NCBI RefSeq assembly: GCF_900094595.1
Contig: NZ_FMAD01000001.1
Coordinates: 124,001-188,000 of the forward strand
Direction of reading: 5' to 3'
From: Cupriavidus alkaliphilus
GTDB lineage: Bacteria > Pseudomonadota > Gammaproteobacteria > Burkholderiales > Burkholderiaceae
DNA: 64,000 nt
The position numbers and the translations under genes were made by a program. Every line of letters starts with the position of its first letter. Positions within the stretch are counted from its first letter, which is position 1. Under the pieces are notes generated by a model. The model was not told where the DNA came from, did no database searches, and was given only the letters and a program-made list of their open reading frames with translations. Below are positions 1-9,251 of this stretch, piece by piece.

Positions 1-113
1 TGTACAACCTGTTCGACAAGGGCTACATCGTCTCGGCGCATGGCACCAACGCCAACCTGAACATGCCCGGCGCTCCGCGCAGCGTCATGGCCACCCTGCG
101 CTACCGCATGTAA
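1..113 (+). CDS. TonB-dependent receptor, C-terminal fragment
   Basis: Only the last 36 residues are inside the window; the reading frame enters at base 3 and ends with TAA at 111-113. The fragment has the look of the closing strands of an outer-membrane TonB-dependent receptor: an NLFDK-Y motif, then a GAPRSVMATLRYRM ending in which a Pro-Arg pair leads into an alternating polar/hydrophobic final strand with a penultimate aromatic/basic pattern. In this family the last strand closes a 22-stranded barrel that imports ferric siderophores or other scarce ligands with energy from TonB. The ligand cannot be judged from this end. A strong terminator follows 18 bases after the stop. Confidence 0.75.
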   Translation, partial: YNLFDKGYIVSAHGTNANLNMPGAPRSVMATLRYRM

Positions 114-130
114 AGCGCAGCATCGGGGAC

Positions 131-168
131 AAAAAAACCGGGCGGTTCATCACCGCCCGGTTTTTTTT
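131..168. terminator. Bidirectional intrinsic terminator
   Basis: A run of seven A is followed by a 9-bp perfect stem (CCGGGCGGT / ACCGCCCGG, loop TCATC) and a run of eight T. It can stop transcription from both sides, between the receptor on the plus strand and the convergent DUF2147 gene. Confidence 0.9.
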
Positions 169-237
169 CGCCTGCTGTTTCCGCTTCAGCCGGACATGCA
201 ACGGCATGCCCCGGAGAAACCCTGAGTCCGCCAGCGA

Positions 238-702
238 TCAGTGCTCGCGCTCCCAGGTCTGGGTGCGCCCGATCAGGCTGATGCCGATGAAGCCGCGCAC
301 GTTGAGCTTGTTGCCATCCTCGGCGAGCGACATCTTGCTCTTGTAGACCTTGCCGTTCTCCGGGTCGAGGATCTCGCCGCCGCTCCACTCGTTGTCGCCG
401 GTCTTGCGCAGGCCGGACAGGATGGTCATGCCGATCAGCGGCTGGTCCTTGCGTGCGTCGGTGCACTTGTCGCACACCCTCGGCTTGCCGTCGCTGTCGA
501 CGAAGCTCTTGAGCAGGCGTCCGCTGTAGACGCCGTTCTTCTCGGTGATCTCCACCAGCCCGCGCGGCTTGCCGGTGTTGTCGTCGATGGTCTTCCACGT
601 GCCGCTGGGCGTGGCCTGCGCCAGCGCCGCGGCGCTGCCGAGCAGGGTGGCGGCAAGCACCGCGGCGCGCATGGTGCAGGCAATGAGGGAAGGGCTGCGC
701 AT
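238..702 (-). CDS. DUF2147 family secreted protein
   Basis: A 154-residue protein. The start at 702 is chosen because AAAGGAG lies about 7 bases upstream; the ATG nine codons further out has no such site. Residues 1-30 form a signal peptide (MRSPSLIAC..., hydrophobic AAVLAATLLGSAAALA, then AQA). The mature part starts TPSGTWKTIDD and contains GLVEITEKNGVYSGRL and an ILDPENGKVYKSKM segment, the pattern of the DUF2147 family: small beta-rich exported proteins of unknown function common in proteobacteria. A VCDKC pair may form a disulfide. The gene is convergent with the receptor gene and shares its terminator. Function unknown. Confidence 0.8.
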   Translation of the reverse strand: MRSPSLIACTMRAAVLAATLLGSAAALAQATPSGTWKTIDDNTGKPRGLVEITEKNGVYSGRLLKSFVDSDGKPRVCDKCTDARKDQPLIGMTILSGLRKTGDNEWSGGEILDPENGKVYKSKMSLAEDGNKLNVRGFIGISLIGRTQTWEREH

Positions 703-1646
703 GATGTCTCCTTTGAGGTCCGTAGCCACGCCAATCTACTGGCGCTGCCGCCGCGCCGCAATCCGTCGCGGACCGGCGCGCGCCGCTGCGCGGCGCTTGC
801 CTGCTGCCCGCCAGGCCGCATGCAGCGGGCGTTTGCGGGTTTTTGTGGCGCAGCAAAACGCGCCTGCGCACGGCCGCTGAAGCAATCCTCTAAGCGGACG
901 TACGACGCACCGGACGGCACCTTGCCGCGTCCTTCGCGACGGCGCGAACGCATCCGCAAAGCACGGCGCGCGCGCTCCGGATCGTGCGGCACGACGCGAC
1001 CTCATCGCAGCGACTGCCGGAGTGTTGCCGCGACGCTTCGCTGTCGTCCGGCTTGGCTCGATCGCAACGCTTCGACGTCGCCGCGACGTCCTTGCGATGC
1101 CTTCGCGATGCCCTTTCGATGTTGCGTCGATGCAAACCGTTGCGTGCGCGCATCACTCTCGCGCGCGCTCGGCGATGGTGTCGCGCCGCGACCGACCCCG
1201 GTGTCGTTGAGCATCGGGCTCGGCGTCGCGCATGCGTGCCGGGCCGAGTGTGTAAAGCATGCAGGGCGCGCGCCGGTGATCGCGTCGCGCGCGTGCCGAA
1301 GCGTGCCGCCGCACAGCTCGACGCGCGCCGCTCGCGCGTTGGTGCATCGCCCGCAAAGCCTTTGTCCATGCGGCTTTTCGGAAAGTGCGAGGACGCGCGT
1401 CGGAGCTTTTCACTGTCGTCGCGCGCATGCCGCGCGGCTTGTCATCGCTACGCGCGACGGTGTGTAAAAGCTGCGGCGCGCGCAGTCAGCGAAGGGGCAT
1501 CGCGCAGCGTGCGCGAGCGCGCGTGGTGGGTCCCGACACGGGCATGCGCGCGACGCGTTTTGATGTCGTCGGCAACGTCTTCGTGACGACGCGCGTGAGA
1601 ACTAGTTGGAGCGATCCATGCAGGCAAGTTTTTTTGCACTTTTTTC
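703..1646. other. Gene-free, CGCG-rich stretch
   Basis: About 940 bases with no supportable gene. Open frames exist on both strands, but their translations are Arg/Ala/Cys/Ser-rich with no domain, no ribosome site and no consistent codon use. The DNA is dense in CGCG, GCGCGC, CGATGC and GACG words, unlike the coding DNA around it. No clean tandem repeat or terminator was seen. It lies upstream of the histone H1-like promoter. Confidence 0.6.
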
Positions 1647-1675
1647 TTAACATCATCGTGCAAACGAATTATGAT
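1647..1675 (+). promoter_or_regulatory. Sigma-70-like promoter of the histone H1-like transcript
   Basis: TTAACA at 1647-1652, a 17-base spacer and TATGAT at 1670-1675 make a near-consensus promoter in a locally AT-rich patch. Transcription would start near 1682, giving a leader of about 535 bases before the histone H1-like start codon at 2219. No better promoter was seen closer to the gene. Confidence 0.6.
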
Positions 1676-1722
1676 TCGCCTTGACAAGAGTCTCACTTCA
1701 TTGCAGCGAAGCAGGAAGCAAG

Positions 1723-1823
1723 ATGGAACCGAAAAGCGCGATGCGCGCTTCGATGCAATGACGAAGGTAGTAGCTGAGGAGCACGAGAACTTTGACGCAG
1801 ACCAGGCCCGACCGGCTTCTTAA
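1723..1823 (+). other. Two overlapping leader micro-ORFs
   Basis: The first frame (1723-1761) encodes MEPKSAMRASMQ behind a CAGGAAG ribosome-site-like sequence at 1712-1718. Its TGA overlaps the ATG of a second frame (1758-1823) that encodes a 21-residue acidic peptide beginning MTKVVAEEHENFD. Both sit about 40 to 140 bases after the predicted transcription start. The ATGA overlap is typical of coupled translation, but frames this short arise by chance and no known leader peptide was recognised. Confidence 0.3.
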
Positions 1824-2218
1824 AACGCGTGCAGTCTCCCTTGGTCCATTAACGGGTTGGACCCGCTACCACCGAATGAATGCCGCCTGCCGTGCGCGAG
1901 GCCAAGCCCGCACCGCAGGCCTGCTGTCCGATATCTCCTCAATTCTGGCCGCGCGCCGGCTCAACGGGCGGTGCGGGCTGATCGAATATTCCAGGGCGCG
2001 GCATGTGCCCGAGACCCGCTTGCGGGCTCGCGCCGGCCGCCAAGTCACCGCCATGGGCGGTGCCCCTGCAACCGAATTCATTAGCGTGCAGCAGTGGTCG
2101 GGCCGCACGCCGATGAATCGCTCGCTCGACTGGGGCCGCGCTGCTGTGGCGCGCCTCGGGTCGGTCGGGTCGCCAACTTAGGTCATTCGATATTCACTCT
2201 CTAGTGAAGGAGTTATCC

Positions 2219-2800
2219 ATGGCAACTGCTGCAAAGAAAAAGCCGGCGGCTAAGAAGGCCGCCAAGCCGGCCGCCAAGAAGGCTGCTGTGAAGAAGGTCG
2301 CCGCCAAGAAGGCTGCACCGGCCGCCAAGAAGGCAGCCGCCAAGAAGGCACCGGCCAAGAAGGCCGCGGTGAAGAAGGTCGCCGCCAAGAAGGCCGCACC
2401 GGCCAAGAAGGCAGCCGCCAAGAAGGCAGCACCGGCCAAGAAGGCCGCAGTGAAGAAGGTCGCCGCCAAGAAGGCAGCGCCGGCCAAGAAAGCTGCTGCC
2501 AAGAAGGCACCGGCCAAGAAGGCCGCGGTGAAGAAGGTCGCTGCCAAGAAGGCCGCACCGGCCAAGAAGGCTGCTGCCAAGAAGGCGCCCGCCAAGAAGG
2601 CCGCTGCCAAGAAGGCTGCACCGGCCAAGAAGGCTGCTGCCAAGAAGCCCGCCGCCAAGAAGGCTGCTGCCAAGAAGCCGGCTGCCAAGAAGGCTGCCGC
2701 CAAGCCTGCCGCGGCCCCTGCCGTTGCTCCCGCTTCGGCTGCCAAGACCGCGCTGAACCCGGCTGCTGCCTGGCCGTTCCCGACGGGCAACCGTCCGTAA
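2219..2800 (+). CDS. Histone H1-like DNA-binding protein
   Basis: A 193-residue, extremely Lys/Ala-rich protein. The start at 2219 has GAAGGAG seven bases upstream; a GTG five codons earlier overlaps that site and is rejected. Residues 1-170 are built from [20 protein letters not shown] and AAPAKKA units like the C-terminal tail of eukaryotic histone H1 and the bacterial AlgP/HctB/Hc1-like proteins. The last 30 residues are different, Ala/Pro-rich and ending [14 protein letters not shown], a tail shared by Burkholderiales members. By family it binds DNA non-specifically by charge and compacts the nucleoid. The repeats are also near-identical at DNA level, so length may vary between strains. 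It has its own promoter and terminator. Confidence 0.9.
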   Translation: MATAAKKKPAAKKAAKPAAKKAAVKKVAAKKAAPAAKKAAAKKAPAKKAAVKKVAAKKAAPAKKAAAKKAAPAKKAAVKKVAAKKAAPAKKAAAKKAPAKKAAVKKVAAKKAAPAKKAAAKKAPAKKAAAKKAAPAKKAAAKKPAAKKAAAKKPAAKKAAAKPAAAPAVAPASAAKTALNPAAAWPFPTGNRP

Positions 2801-2917
2801 GCTGCGCCACCACGGCGTGGATCCTACCCGTTCCGCAAGGAACCTCAACGGCACGCACGTCGTGCCTGCATGACCGGATACCGCGTATCCGGTCCGCAAG
2901 ACACCTGGTCTTGCCGA

Positions 2918-2949
2918 CCCGCCGATGGCAACCGCCCGGCGGGTTTTTT
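2918..2949 (+). terminator. Terminator after the histone H1-like gene
   Basis: CCCGCCG at 2918-2924 pairs with CGGCGGG at 2937-2943, followed by six T. A further hairpin (CCGGATAC / GTATCCGG, 2875-2892) lies just upstream. Confidence 0.7.
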
Positions 2950-3000
2950 CATGGGCGCGCCAGCGCCGCGCCGGGGCATGGAAAGGCCGCCAGAGCGACC

Positions 3001-3035
3001 AAAGAAAAAGCGCCGCACCCTTGCGGGTACGGCGC
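3001..3035 (-). terminator. Terminator of the glycine-zipper lipoprotein gene
   Basis: Read on the minus strand, GCGCCGTACCC and GGGTGCGGCGC form an 11-bp stem with one mismatch, followed by TTTTTCTTT. It lies about 37 bases after the stop of the lipoprotein gene. Confidence 0.75.
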
Positions 3036-3071
3036 CCGGGGAGCGCCTTTGGCGAGGGGCCTGCGTGGCCG

Positions 3072-3548
3072 TCAGTGCGTGACGCGTGTCACGCCGCCGG
3101 AAGACAGCAGCCGCACCCGTTCGCCGGGACGGAAGGCTTCGTCGGCCTCCTGCGTGATCGCGCGCATCTCGCCGTTGTCCAGGCGCACCGTGATCTCCAG
3201 CGCGCGGCGCTGGTTGATCTTGTTCTCCGCCGCGCTGCCGGCGATGCCGCCCAGCACCGCGCCGAGGATGCCGGCCGCCACCGCGCCGTTGCCGCCGCCG
3301 ATGGTGCTGCCGGCCGCGATGCCGCCGATGGCGCCGCCGGCCAGCGTGCCGGCGCCGCTCTGGCTGCCCTGGATGGTGACCTCGCGGATGCCTTCGACCA
3401 CGCCGTAACGCACGGTCTGCTCGCGCTGCGCCTGGCCGGTGCTGTAGACGCTGTTGGAATTGGATTGCGTGGCGCAGCCGGCCGCCAGCGTGGCAACCAG
3501 GGTGGCACCAAGGACGGCAAGCGCGCCGCCGCGTAGCTTGTTGTTCAT
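3072..3548 (-). CDS. Glycine-zipper 2TM outer-membrane lipoprotein (SlyB/Pcp-like)
   Basis: A 158-residue lipoprotein. The chosen start at 3548 gives MNNKLRGG followed by a hydrophobic segment and a lipobox LAAGC near residue 25, the expected lipoprotein signal. Residues 60-110 carry the glycine-zipper repeat ([23 protein letters not shown], continuing with [11 protein letters not shown]), the mark of the SlyB/Pcp/17-kDa antigen family. These proteins sit in the outer membrane and are linked to envelope integrity. The C-terminus ([21 protein letters not shown]...) matches the family's exposed domain. It is followed by its own terminator and is probably monocistronic. The exact role is not known. 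Confidence 0.85.
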   Translation of the reverse strand: MNNKLRGGALAVLGATLVATLAAGCATQSNSNSVYSTGQAQREQTVRYGVVEGIREVTIQGSQSGAGTLAGGAIGGIAAGSTIGGGNGAVAAGILGAVLGGIAGSAAENKINQRRALEITVRLDNGEMRAITQEADEAFRPGERVRLLSSGGVTRVTH

Positions 3549-3586
3549 GTCAGTTCCCGAAAAATTCGCCACGCGCCGGCCGCAGC

Positions 3587-4534
3587 TCAGGCGTAGCGGT
3601 ACCCGAATGCAGACTGGAACCGGTTGCCGATTTCCTCGCGCGACAACCAGTGGTTCTGCGGACCCTGCTGCGCGATCTTGACCGACCCCATCAGCGATGC
3701 GAGACGGCCTGTCGTTTCCCAGTCTAATCCGTTTTCGATGCCGAAGAGCAGGCCGCCGCGGAAGGCGTCGCCACAGCCGGTCGGATCGACGATGCGCTCG
3801 GCCGCGACGGCCGGGATCGCGTACTGGCGGCCATCGGCAAAGATGCTGGCGCCGCGTTCGCCGTGCGTGATGATGAAGGCACGAACCTTGGCGGCAACCT
3901 CGGCGCTGGTCCAGGCGGTGCGCGACAGCAGGACCTGCGCCTCGTAGTCATTGACTGTCACGTAACTGGCGAGTTCAACGAACTCCCGCAGGTCGTCGCC
4001 GTTGAACAGCGGCATGGCCTGGCCCAGGTCGAAGATGAACGGCACGCCGGCCTCGGCGAACTGGCGCGCGTGGTGCAGCATCCCTTCGCGGCTGTCGGGC
4101 GCGACGATGCCCAGGCGCGGCGCCTTGTCGCCGCCCAGCGCGTCCTTGACGTTGTTCAGCTGCGACTGGCTCATTGCGCCAGGGTGGAAGGCGGTGATCT
4201 GGTTGTTGTCCAGGTCGGTGGTGATCATGGCCTGGGCGGTGAAGGTCTCCGGCAGCACGCGGATGTGGCCGGTGGGGATCTCCAGCTTGCGCAGGTATTC
4301 AAGGTAGGGCTCGGCGTCGATGCCGACGGTGGCCATCACCACCGGATCGCCGCCCAGCATCTTCAGCGTGTAGGCGATGTTGCCGGCGCAGCCGCCGAAC
4401 TCGCGGCGCATGCCGGGCACCAGGAACGAGACGTTCAGCATGTGGATCTGGTCCGGCAGAATGTGTTCGCGGAAGCGTCCGTCGAACGTCATGATGGTGT
4501 CGTAGGCGACGGAGCCGCAGATCAGGCTGGCCAT
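3587..4534 (-). CDS. PfkB-family nucleoside (adenosine/inosine-guanosine-type) kinase
   Basis: A 315-residue sugar/nucleoside kinase of the ribokinase fold. The start at 4534 has GGAGAG a few bases upstream. The N-terminal MASLICGSVAYDTIMTFDGR and the FGGCAGNIAYTLKMLGG segment bind the ribose moiety. The second PfkB signature DPTGCGDAFRGG near residue 250 holds the catalytic Asp and the anion hole. This short form resembles beta-proteobacterial nucleoside kinases that phosphorylate adenosine, inosine or guanosine in purine salvage; the substrate is inferred. It is separated from tpx by a terminator, so it is probably transcribed on its own. Confidence 0.85.
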   Translation of the reverse strand: MASLICGSVAYDTIMTFDGRFREHILPDQIHMLNVSFLVPGMRREFGGCAGNIAYTLKMLGGDPVVMATVGIDAEPYLEYLRKLEIPTGHIRVLPETFTAQAMITTDLDNNQITAFHPGAMSQSQLNNVKDALGGDKAPRLGIVAPDSREGMLHHARQFAEAGVPFIFDLGQAMPLFNGDDLREFVELASYVTVNDYEAQVLLSRTAWTSAEVAAKVRAFIITHGERGASIFADGRQYAIPAVAAERIVDPTGCGDAFRGGLLFGIENGLDWETTGRLASLMGSVKIAQQGPQNHWLSREEIGNRFQSAFGYRYA

Positions 4535-4600
4535 GCTCTCTCCAGGTGTCGGGGTTGGGTTCGGGTGGATCGGTGCCCTTTGCGGGCGGAAGCAGTAACG

Positions 4601-4642
4601 CACAAAACAGAAGCGGCCGCCCCGTGGTCGCGGGCGGCCGCT
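4601..4642 (-). terminator. Terminator of tpx
   Basis: An 11-bp perfect stem (AGCGGCCGCCC at 4612 paired with GGGCGGCCGCT ending at 4642). On the minus strand it is followed by TCTGTTTTGTG, a weak U tract, just after the tpx stop. Confidence 0.6.
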
Positions 4643-4664
4643 GACATCGCAGGCGCGCCGCCTG

Positions 4665-5165
4665 TTACTTCAGCGCGGCCAGGGCGGCGTCGTAGTCGGG
4701 CTCGGTCTTGATCTCGGGCACCAGCTGGCTGTACTTGACGGTGTCGTTCTCGTCGAGCACCACCACCGCGCGGGCGGTCACGCCGGCGAGCGGGCCGGTC
4801 TTGATGTCGACGCCGTAGTTGCCTTTGAACTCGGCGCCGCGCATGGTCGACAGCGTCACCACGTTGGCCAGGCCTTCGGCGGTGCAGAAGCGGCCCATGG
4901 CGAACGGCAGGTCGGCGGAGATGGTCAGCACCACGGTGTTGGCCAGGCCGCTGGCAGCTTCGTTGAACTTGCGCGCGGACGCCTGGCACACCGGCGTATC
5001 CAGGCTCGGGACGATGTTCAGCACCTTGCGCTTGCCGGCGAAGTCGGCCAGCGTGACGTCCTTCAGGTCCTTGCCGACCAGCGAGAAGGCGGGGGCCTTG
5101 TCGCCGGCTTGCGGGAACTTGCCTGCTACTTCGATGGCGTTGCCGCCGAGGGTGACGTTGCTCAT
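4665..5165 (-). CDS. tpx: Thiol peroxidase
   Basis: A 166-residue atypical 2-Cys peroxiredoxin, the usual Tpx length. It reduces hydrogen and alkyl hydroperoxides using thioredoxin. The peroxidatic Cys60 is in VPSLDTPVC and the resolving Cys94 in GRFC, the Tpx spacing. [14 protein letters not shown] and [13 protein letters not shown] are typical C-terminal signatures. AAGGAG lies about 6 bases before the ATG at 5165. It has a terminator behind it and a gap in front, so it is probably a single-gene unit. Confidence 0.97.
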   Translation of the reverse strand: MSNVTLGGNAIEVAGKFPQAGDKAPAFSLVGKDLKDVTLADFAGKRKVLNIVPSLDTPVCQASARKFNEAASGLANTVVLTISADLPFAMGRFCTAEGLANVVTLSTMRGAEFKGNYGVDIKTGPLAGVTARAVVVLDENDTVKYSQLVPEIKTEPDYDAALAALK

Positions 5166-5263
5166 GTCTACTCCTTGATGTCTGATGGATTTCCGGTTGC
5201 GGTCCGGAGCGGGGGCAAGGCTCGCTGCCAGACTCGGATTCGGTCAGGCGGCGGGCCAGGAAT

Positions 5264-6709
5264 TCAGGGGTAAAAAATCAGCACGCGATAGTTGGCTGGC
5301 GCCTGCTGCGTCCGGAATCGTACCCGAACCGGCAGCTCCATGCCCGCGCGCAGCCCTTGCGCGGCAAAGGCCTGCTGCGACGGCTCCAGGTATTCGGCGG
5401 GCTGCAGCACCCGGCGCAGCAGCAACTGGTCCTGCAGGTCGGTCATCACCAGCTCGATCGCCGGCAGCGCGGTGCTGGCCCGGCCCAGGTTGCGCAGCGT
5501 GACAGCAAGCAGGTAGGTGTCGCCGCCTTCATCCTGGCGCTGCAGCTGCGAGGTCTCGATGCGCAGCGCATCGATGTCGCGCCACGGCGGCACCGTGCAG
5601 CCCAGCGGCGCGCATGCCGCCTCGAGTGCCGGGCGCAGCATCGGAAAGTGCCCGGCGAGCTGGCTGCGTCCCAGGTACGCAAGCTGCAACAGCGCGGCGA
5701 TGGCGAGCACCACGGCTGCCACGCGCCATGCAGCGCGAGGCACGGCAATGGGCCGGCGCGGCTGGCGTTCACGCTCGCGCTCGCGCGCGTGCCGCAGGAA
5801 GTCAGGGGCGAACACCGGGCCGGCCGGTGCTTCGGCGCGGACCCAGCGGCGCGTCGCCTGCTCGCGCGCGACCGCGCCGCCGGTGACGCTGGCAAGGGTG
5901 TCGGGGCCGGCGGAGCGGGCTTCGTCCTGCTCGCCGACGGCGGGCAAGGCGTTCGGCGGCGTGGCGGCCGCAGCCTGGTCAGCCGGGCCCCGCGTGTGAT
6001 CCGGCCACGGCGCCGACTCGGATGCCTGATCGGCCGATGCCGCGCGCAGGAATTCGCTCGCGCTGGGGATGGCGCCGGGGGTCGGCGCCGCGGGTTTTTC
6101 GGCCGGGCTATCGAGCGCGCCGTGATCGAGCGCCGGCCAGGCGGTTGCCGGCGCGGGCGGCTGTGCCGCCGGTGCCGGTGCCGGGGTCGGAGCTGGGGCC
6201 ACTTCGGCGACCGGGCTTGCCGCCTGCCGCTGCGCGTCGCGCGCATCGCGGTCGGCGACGGCTGCGTTGGCTTCGCGCAGCGCGCGCTCGATCTCGGCTT
6301 CGTCCATGCCGGCCTGCGGCGGCACGGCCATGTCCTCGGGCGACGACATCAGCATGGTCGGCGCATCCAGCGCAGGCACGTCGTAGCCGGGATCGATGGT
6401 CGGGGTGAAAGCGGGCGTCGGGGCGGGCGTCGGCGCGGGCGCCGCTGGTGACGATGCGAGCGGCGCGGGGGTGTCAGCGGCAGCGGGGGCAGGCGTGGCA
6501 GACGCTGCCGGCTTCTGTGACGGGGCCGGGGCGCTGCCCGCGGTGGTGCCCGCCGGCAGCGGAATCTCGATCAGGTGCTCGCGCGCGTCGAACACCGTTT
6601 CGCACTGGCCGCAGCGCACCAGCCCCTGGCGCAGGCGCAGCTGGTCGGCGACCAGCCGGAAGGCGGTGCGGCAGGCCGGGCAGCGCGTGACTAGCTTGAC
6701 GGCGGCCAT
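5264..6709 (-). CDS. Zinc-ribbon and DUF3426 membrane protein
   Basis: A 481-residue protein in three parts. Residues 1-45 form an MJ0042-type zinc ribbon with Cys10, Cys13, Cys33 and Cys36 (RCPACRTAF, VRCGQCETVF). Residues 50-310 are a low-complexity Pro/Ala/Glu-rich linker. Near residue 325 is one membrane helix (RVAAVVLAIAALLQLAYL), followed by a DUF3426 domain at the C-terminus. This architecture is common in beta-proteobacteria next to prmA, but its function is unknown. The start lies 9 bases after the prmA stop, so the two are almost certainly co-transcribed. Confidence 0.85.
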   Translation of the reverse strand: MAAVKLVTRCPACRTAFRLVADQLRLRQGLVRCGQCETVFDAREHLIEIPLPAGTTAGSAPAPSQKPAASATPAPAAADTPAPLASSPAAPAPTPAPTPAFTPTIDPGYDVPALDAPTMLMSSPEDMAVPPQAGMDEAEIERALREANAAVADRDARDAQRQAASPVAEVAPAPTPAPAPAAQPPAPATAWPALDHGALDSPAEKPAAPTPGAIPSASEFLRAASADQASESAPWPDHTRGPADQAAAATPPNALPAVGEQDEARSAGPDTLASVTGGAVAREQATRRWVRAEAPAGPVFAPDFLRHARERERERQPRRPIAVPRAAWRVAAVVLAIAALLQLAYLGRSQLAGHFPMLRPALEAACAPLGCTVPPWRDIDALRIETSQLQRQDEGGDTYLLAVTLRNLGRASTALPAIELVMTDLQDQLLLRRVLQPAEYLEPSQQAFAAQGLRAGMELPVRVRFRTQQAPANYRVLIFYP

Positions 6710-6718
6710 CGGGCGGAA

Positions 6719-7612
6719 TCAGGGGCGGGTGCCGTGCAGGCAGACCCAGCCTTCCTCGCTGCGCCACACCGTCAGCGGCAGCCAGGGGGCGTAGGCCGCG
6801 GCGACTTCGTCGGCCTGGCGCTCGAGCACGCCGGACAGCACCAGACGCCCGCCGGCGCGCACGCGCGCGCTCAGCATGGCCGCCATCAGCTTGAGCGGGT
6901 TGGACAGGATATTGGCGACCACCAGGTCGTAGCTGGCGTCGGACACCGATTCCGGCAGCGCGAACGACGCCTCGACGCGGTTGCGCTCGGCGTTGTAGCG
7001 CGATGCTTCCACCGCGTTGGGGTCGATGTCGATGCCGACCGTGTCGCCCGCGCCCAGCTTGCGCGCGACGATGGCCAGGATGCCGGAGCCGCAGCCGTAG
7101 TCGAGCACGGTTTCGCCCGGCTTCAGGTTCTGCTCCAGCCACTGCATGCATAGCCGCGTGGTAGGGTGGCTGCCGGTGCCGAAGGCCAGGCCCGGGTCGA
7201 GCTCCAGCACCACGGCGTCGGGCTCGGGCGCGTCGTGCCACGACGGCACCACCCAGATGCGCTCGCCCACGCGGATCGGCTCGAACTGCGACTGCGTCAG
7301 CCGCACCCAGTCCTGGTCCTCGACCGCGCGCAACTGGTACGGCGGCACCGGGTCGATGCCCAGCTGGTTGGCGGCAGCGGCCACCACCACGGCGGGATCG
7401 GCGTCGTCGCCGAACAGCGCGACCACGCGCGAGCGGTTCCACGCGAGTTGCTTCGGTTCCAGCCCGGGCTCGCCAAACAGCGGCTGCTCATCGGGCGTGT
7501 CGGCGTCGGCGTCTTCCACCGAGACCGACAGCGCGCCGAGGTCGAACAGGGTGTCAGACCAGGCCTCGGCCTGGTCCTGCGCCACTTCGATCACACATTC
7601 CTGAAATGCCAC
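6719..7612 (-). CDS. prmA: Ribosomal protein L11 methyltransferase
   Basis: A 297-residue class I SAM-dependent methyltransferase that methylates ribosomal protein L11. It starts at GTG 7612 with AGGAAG about 6 bases upstream. The N-terminal domain ([18 protein letters not shown]) is the L11-recognition domain. The SAM motif [20 protein letters not shown] is near residue 165, and [15 protein letters not shown] carries the catalytic NxxxxP-like region (N-I-L). The accC stop lies 39 bases upstream, so accB-accC-prmA-DUF3426 can form one operon. Confidence 0.96.
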   Translation of the reverse strand: MAFQECVIEVAQDQAEAWSDTLFDLGALSVSVEDADADTPDEQPLFGEPGLEPKQLAWNRSRVVALFGDDADPAVVVAAAANQLGIDPVPPYQLRAVEDQDWVRLTQSQFEPIRVGERIWVVPSWHDAPEPDAVVLELDPGLAFGTGSHPTTRLCMQWLEQNLKPGETVLDYGCGSGILAIVARKLGAGDTVGIDIDPNAVEASRYNAERNRVEASFALPESVSDASYDLVVANILSNPLKLMAAMLSARVRAGGRLVLSGVLERQADEVAAAYAPWLPLTVWRSEEGWVCLHGTRP

Positions 7613-7651
7613 GGGCTTCCTTCTGTTGCTGCGGGTTGCTCAGACCGGTGC

Positions 7652-9004
7652 TCAGGCCTTCGCGCGTTCTGCCAGGCGATGCTCGAGATAATGGATGCTG
7701 GTGCCGCCTTCGACGAAGTTGGCGTCCATCATCAGTTCGCGGTGCAGCGGCACGTTGGTCTGGATGCCGTCCACCACCATTTCCGACAGCGCGATGCGCA
7801 TGCGGGCGATGGCCTGCTCGCGCGTGGCGCCGTAGGTGATGATCTTGCCGATCATCGAATCATAGTTGGGCGGGACGAAGTAACCATCATACGCGTGCGA
7901 GTCCACCCGCACACCGGGGCCGCCCGGCATGTGCCATGCGGTAATGCGCCCCGGCGACGGGGTGAACTTGAACGGATCTTCGGCGTTGATGCGGCATTCG
8001 ATGGCGTGGCCGCGGAACTGCACGTCCTTCTGGCGGAAGCGCAGCTTCTCGCCAAAGGCGATGCGGATCTGCTCCTGCACGATGTCGATGCCGGTGATCA
8101 TCTCGGTGACCGGGTGCTCCACCTGCACGCGCGTGTTCATCTCGATGAAATAGAACTCGTTGTTCTCGTACAGGAACTCGAAGGTGCCTGCGCCGCGGTA
8201 GCCCATCTTCTTGCAGGCCTCGGCGCAACGGTCGCCGATGCGCTCGATCAGGCGGCGCGGGATATGCGGCGCGGGGGCTTCCTCGATCACCTTCTGGTGA
8301 CGGCGCTGCATCGAGCAGTCGCGCTCGCCCAGCCAGATGGCCTGCTTGTGCTGGTCGGCCAGGATCTGGATTTCCACATGGCGCGGGTTCTCGAGGAACT
8401 TCTCCATGTAGACCTCGGGATTGCCGAAGGCGCGGCCGGCTTCTTCGCGCGTCATGTTGACGGCGTTGATCAGCGCGGCTTCGGTATGCACCACGCGCAT
8501 GCCGCGGCCGCCGCCGCCGCCGGCGGCCTTGATGATCACCGGGTAGCCGACGCGGCGCGCGGTGGCCAGGATTTCCTTGGGATCGTCGGGCAGGGCGCCG
8601 TCGGAGCCGGGCACGCACGGCACGCCGGCCTTGATCATGGCCTGCTTCGCCGAGACCTTGTCACCCATCAGGCGGATGCTGTCGGCGGTCGGGCCGATGA
8701 AGACGAAGCCGGACTTTTCCACACGCTCGGCGAAGTCCGAGTTCTCGGACAGGAAGCCGTAGCCGGGGTGGATGGCCTGCGCGTCGGTCACCTCGGCGGC
8801 CGAGATGATGGCGGGCATGTTCAGGTACGACAGCGGCGACGGGGCCGGGCCGATGCAGACGGCTTCGTCGGCCAGGCGCACGTACTTGGCCTCCTTGTCG
8901 GCCTCGGAGTACACCACGACCGTCTTGATGCCCAGCTCGCGGCAGGCGCGCTGGATGCGAAGAGCGATTTCGCCGCGGTTCGCGATCAGAATTTTTTCAA
9001 ACAT
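7652..9004 (-). CDS. accC: Acetyl-CoA carboxylase, biotin carboxylase subunit
   Basis: A 450-residue ATP-grasp enzyme that carboxylates biotin on AccB, the first half-reaction of malonyl-CoA synthesis. The start at 9004 gives [16 protein letters not shown], the invariant N-terminus; the upstream in-frame extension is non-coding-like. Motifs: the glycine-rich ATP loop ([10 protein letters not shown]), [19 protein letters not shown], and [13 protein letters not shown] with the catalytic Arg. It follows accB by 247 bases, a wider gap than in many bacteria, with no gene in it. Confidence 0.98.
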   Translation of the reverse strand: MFEKILIANRGEIALRIQRACRELGIKTVVVYSEADKEAKYVRLADEAVCIGPAPSPLSYLNMPAIISAAEVTDAQAIHPGYGFLSENSDFAERVEKSGFVFIGPTADSIRLMGDKVSAKQAMIKAGVPCVPGSDGALPDDPKEILATARRVGYPVIIKAAGGGGGRGMRVVHTEAALINAVNMTREEAGRAFGNPEVYMEKFLENPRHVEIQILADQHKQAIWLGERDCSMQRRHQKVIEEAPAPHIPRRLIERIGDRCAEACKKMGYRGAGTFEFLYENNEFYFIEMNTRVQVEHPVTEMITGIDIVQEQIRIAFGEKLRFRQKDVQFRGHAIECRINAEDPFKFTPSPGRITAWHMPGGPGVRVDSHAYDGYFVPPNYDSMIGKIITYGATREQAIARMRIALSEMVVDGIQTNVPLHRELMMDANFVEGGTSIHYLEHRLAERAKA

Positions 9005-9251
9005 GGTCTCTCTCTGCGAGAACAGTAGCGGTCCCGCTGCGTGGCGCCATGGCGCGCCGGGCGCGCTCCGTGATGGCCTGTGGCCACCCGGGCCGCGATA
9101 CTGCGGGAATTGCATGGAACTGCACGGAACGGGCCGCGAAGCCCACAACGTCCCTGGCGTCGGAAGCGCCGTGGCATGCCGCGTGGGACGGGCCGCCGTG
9201 AGGCCGCTTGCGCGGCCGTAGGCAGCCCCGGGGCCGGCATGCCGGTCAGGA

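Noticed and set aside
241..1467. Long open frame (about 408 codons) across the DUF2147 gene and the CGCG-rich stretch
   Set aside because: Its first half is antisense to a real gene, the second half is Arg/Ala/Cys-rich with no family pattern and no ribosome site.
2240..2720. CRISPR-like array in the repeated DNA
   Set aside because: Repeats are contiguous, in frame and code the Lys/Ala histone tail; there are no spacers.
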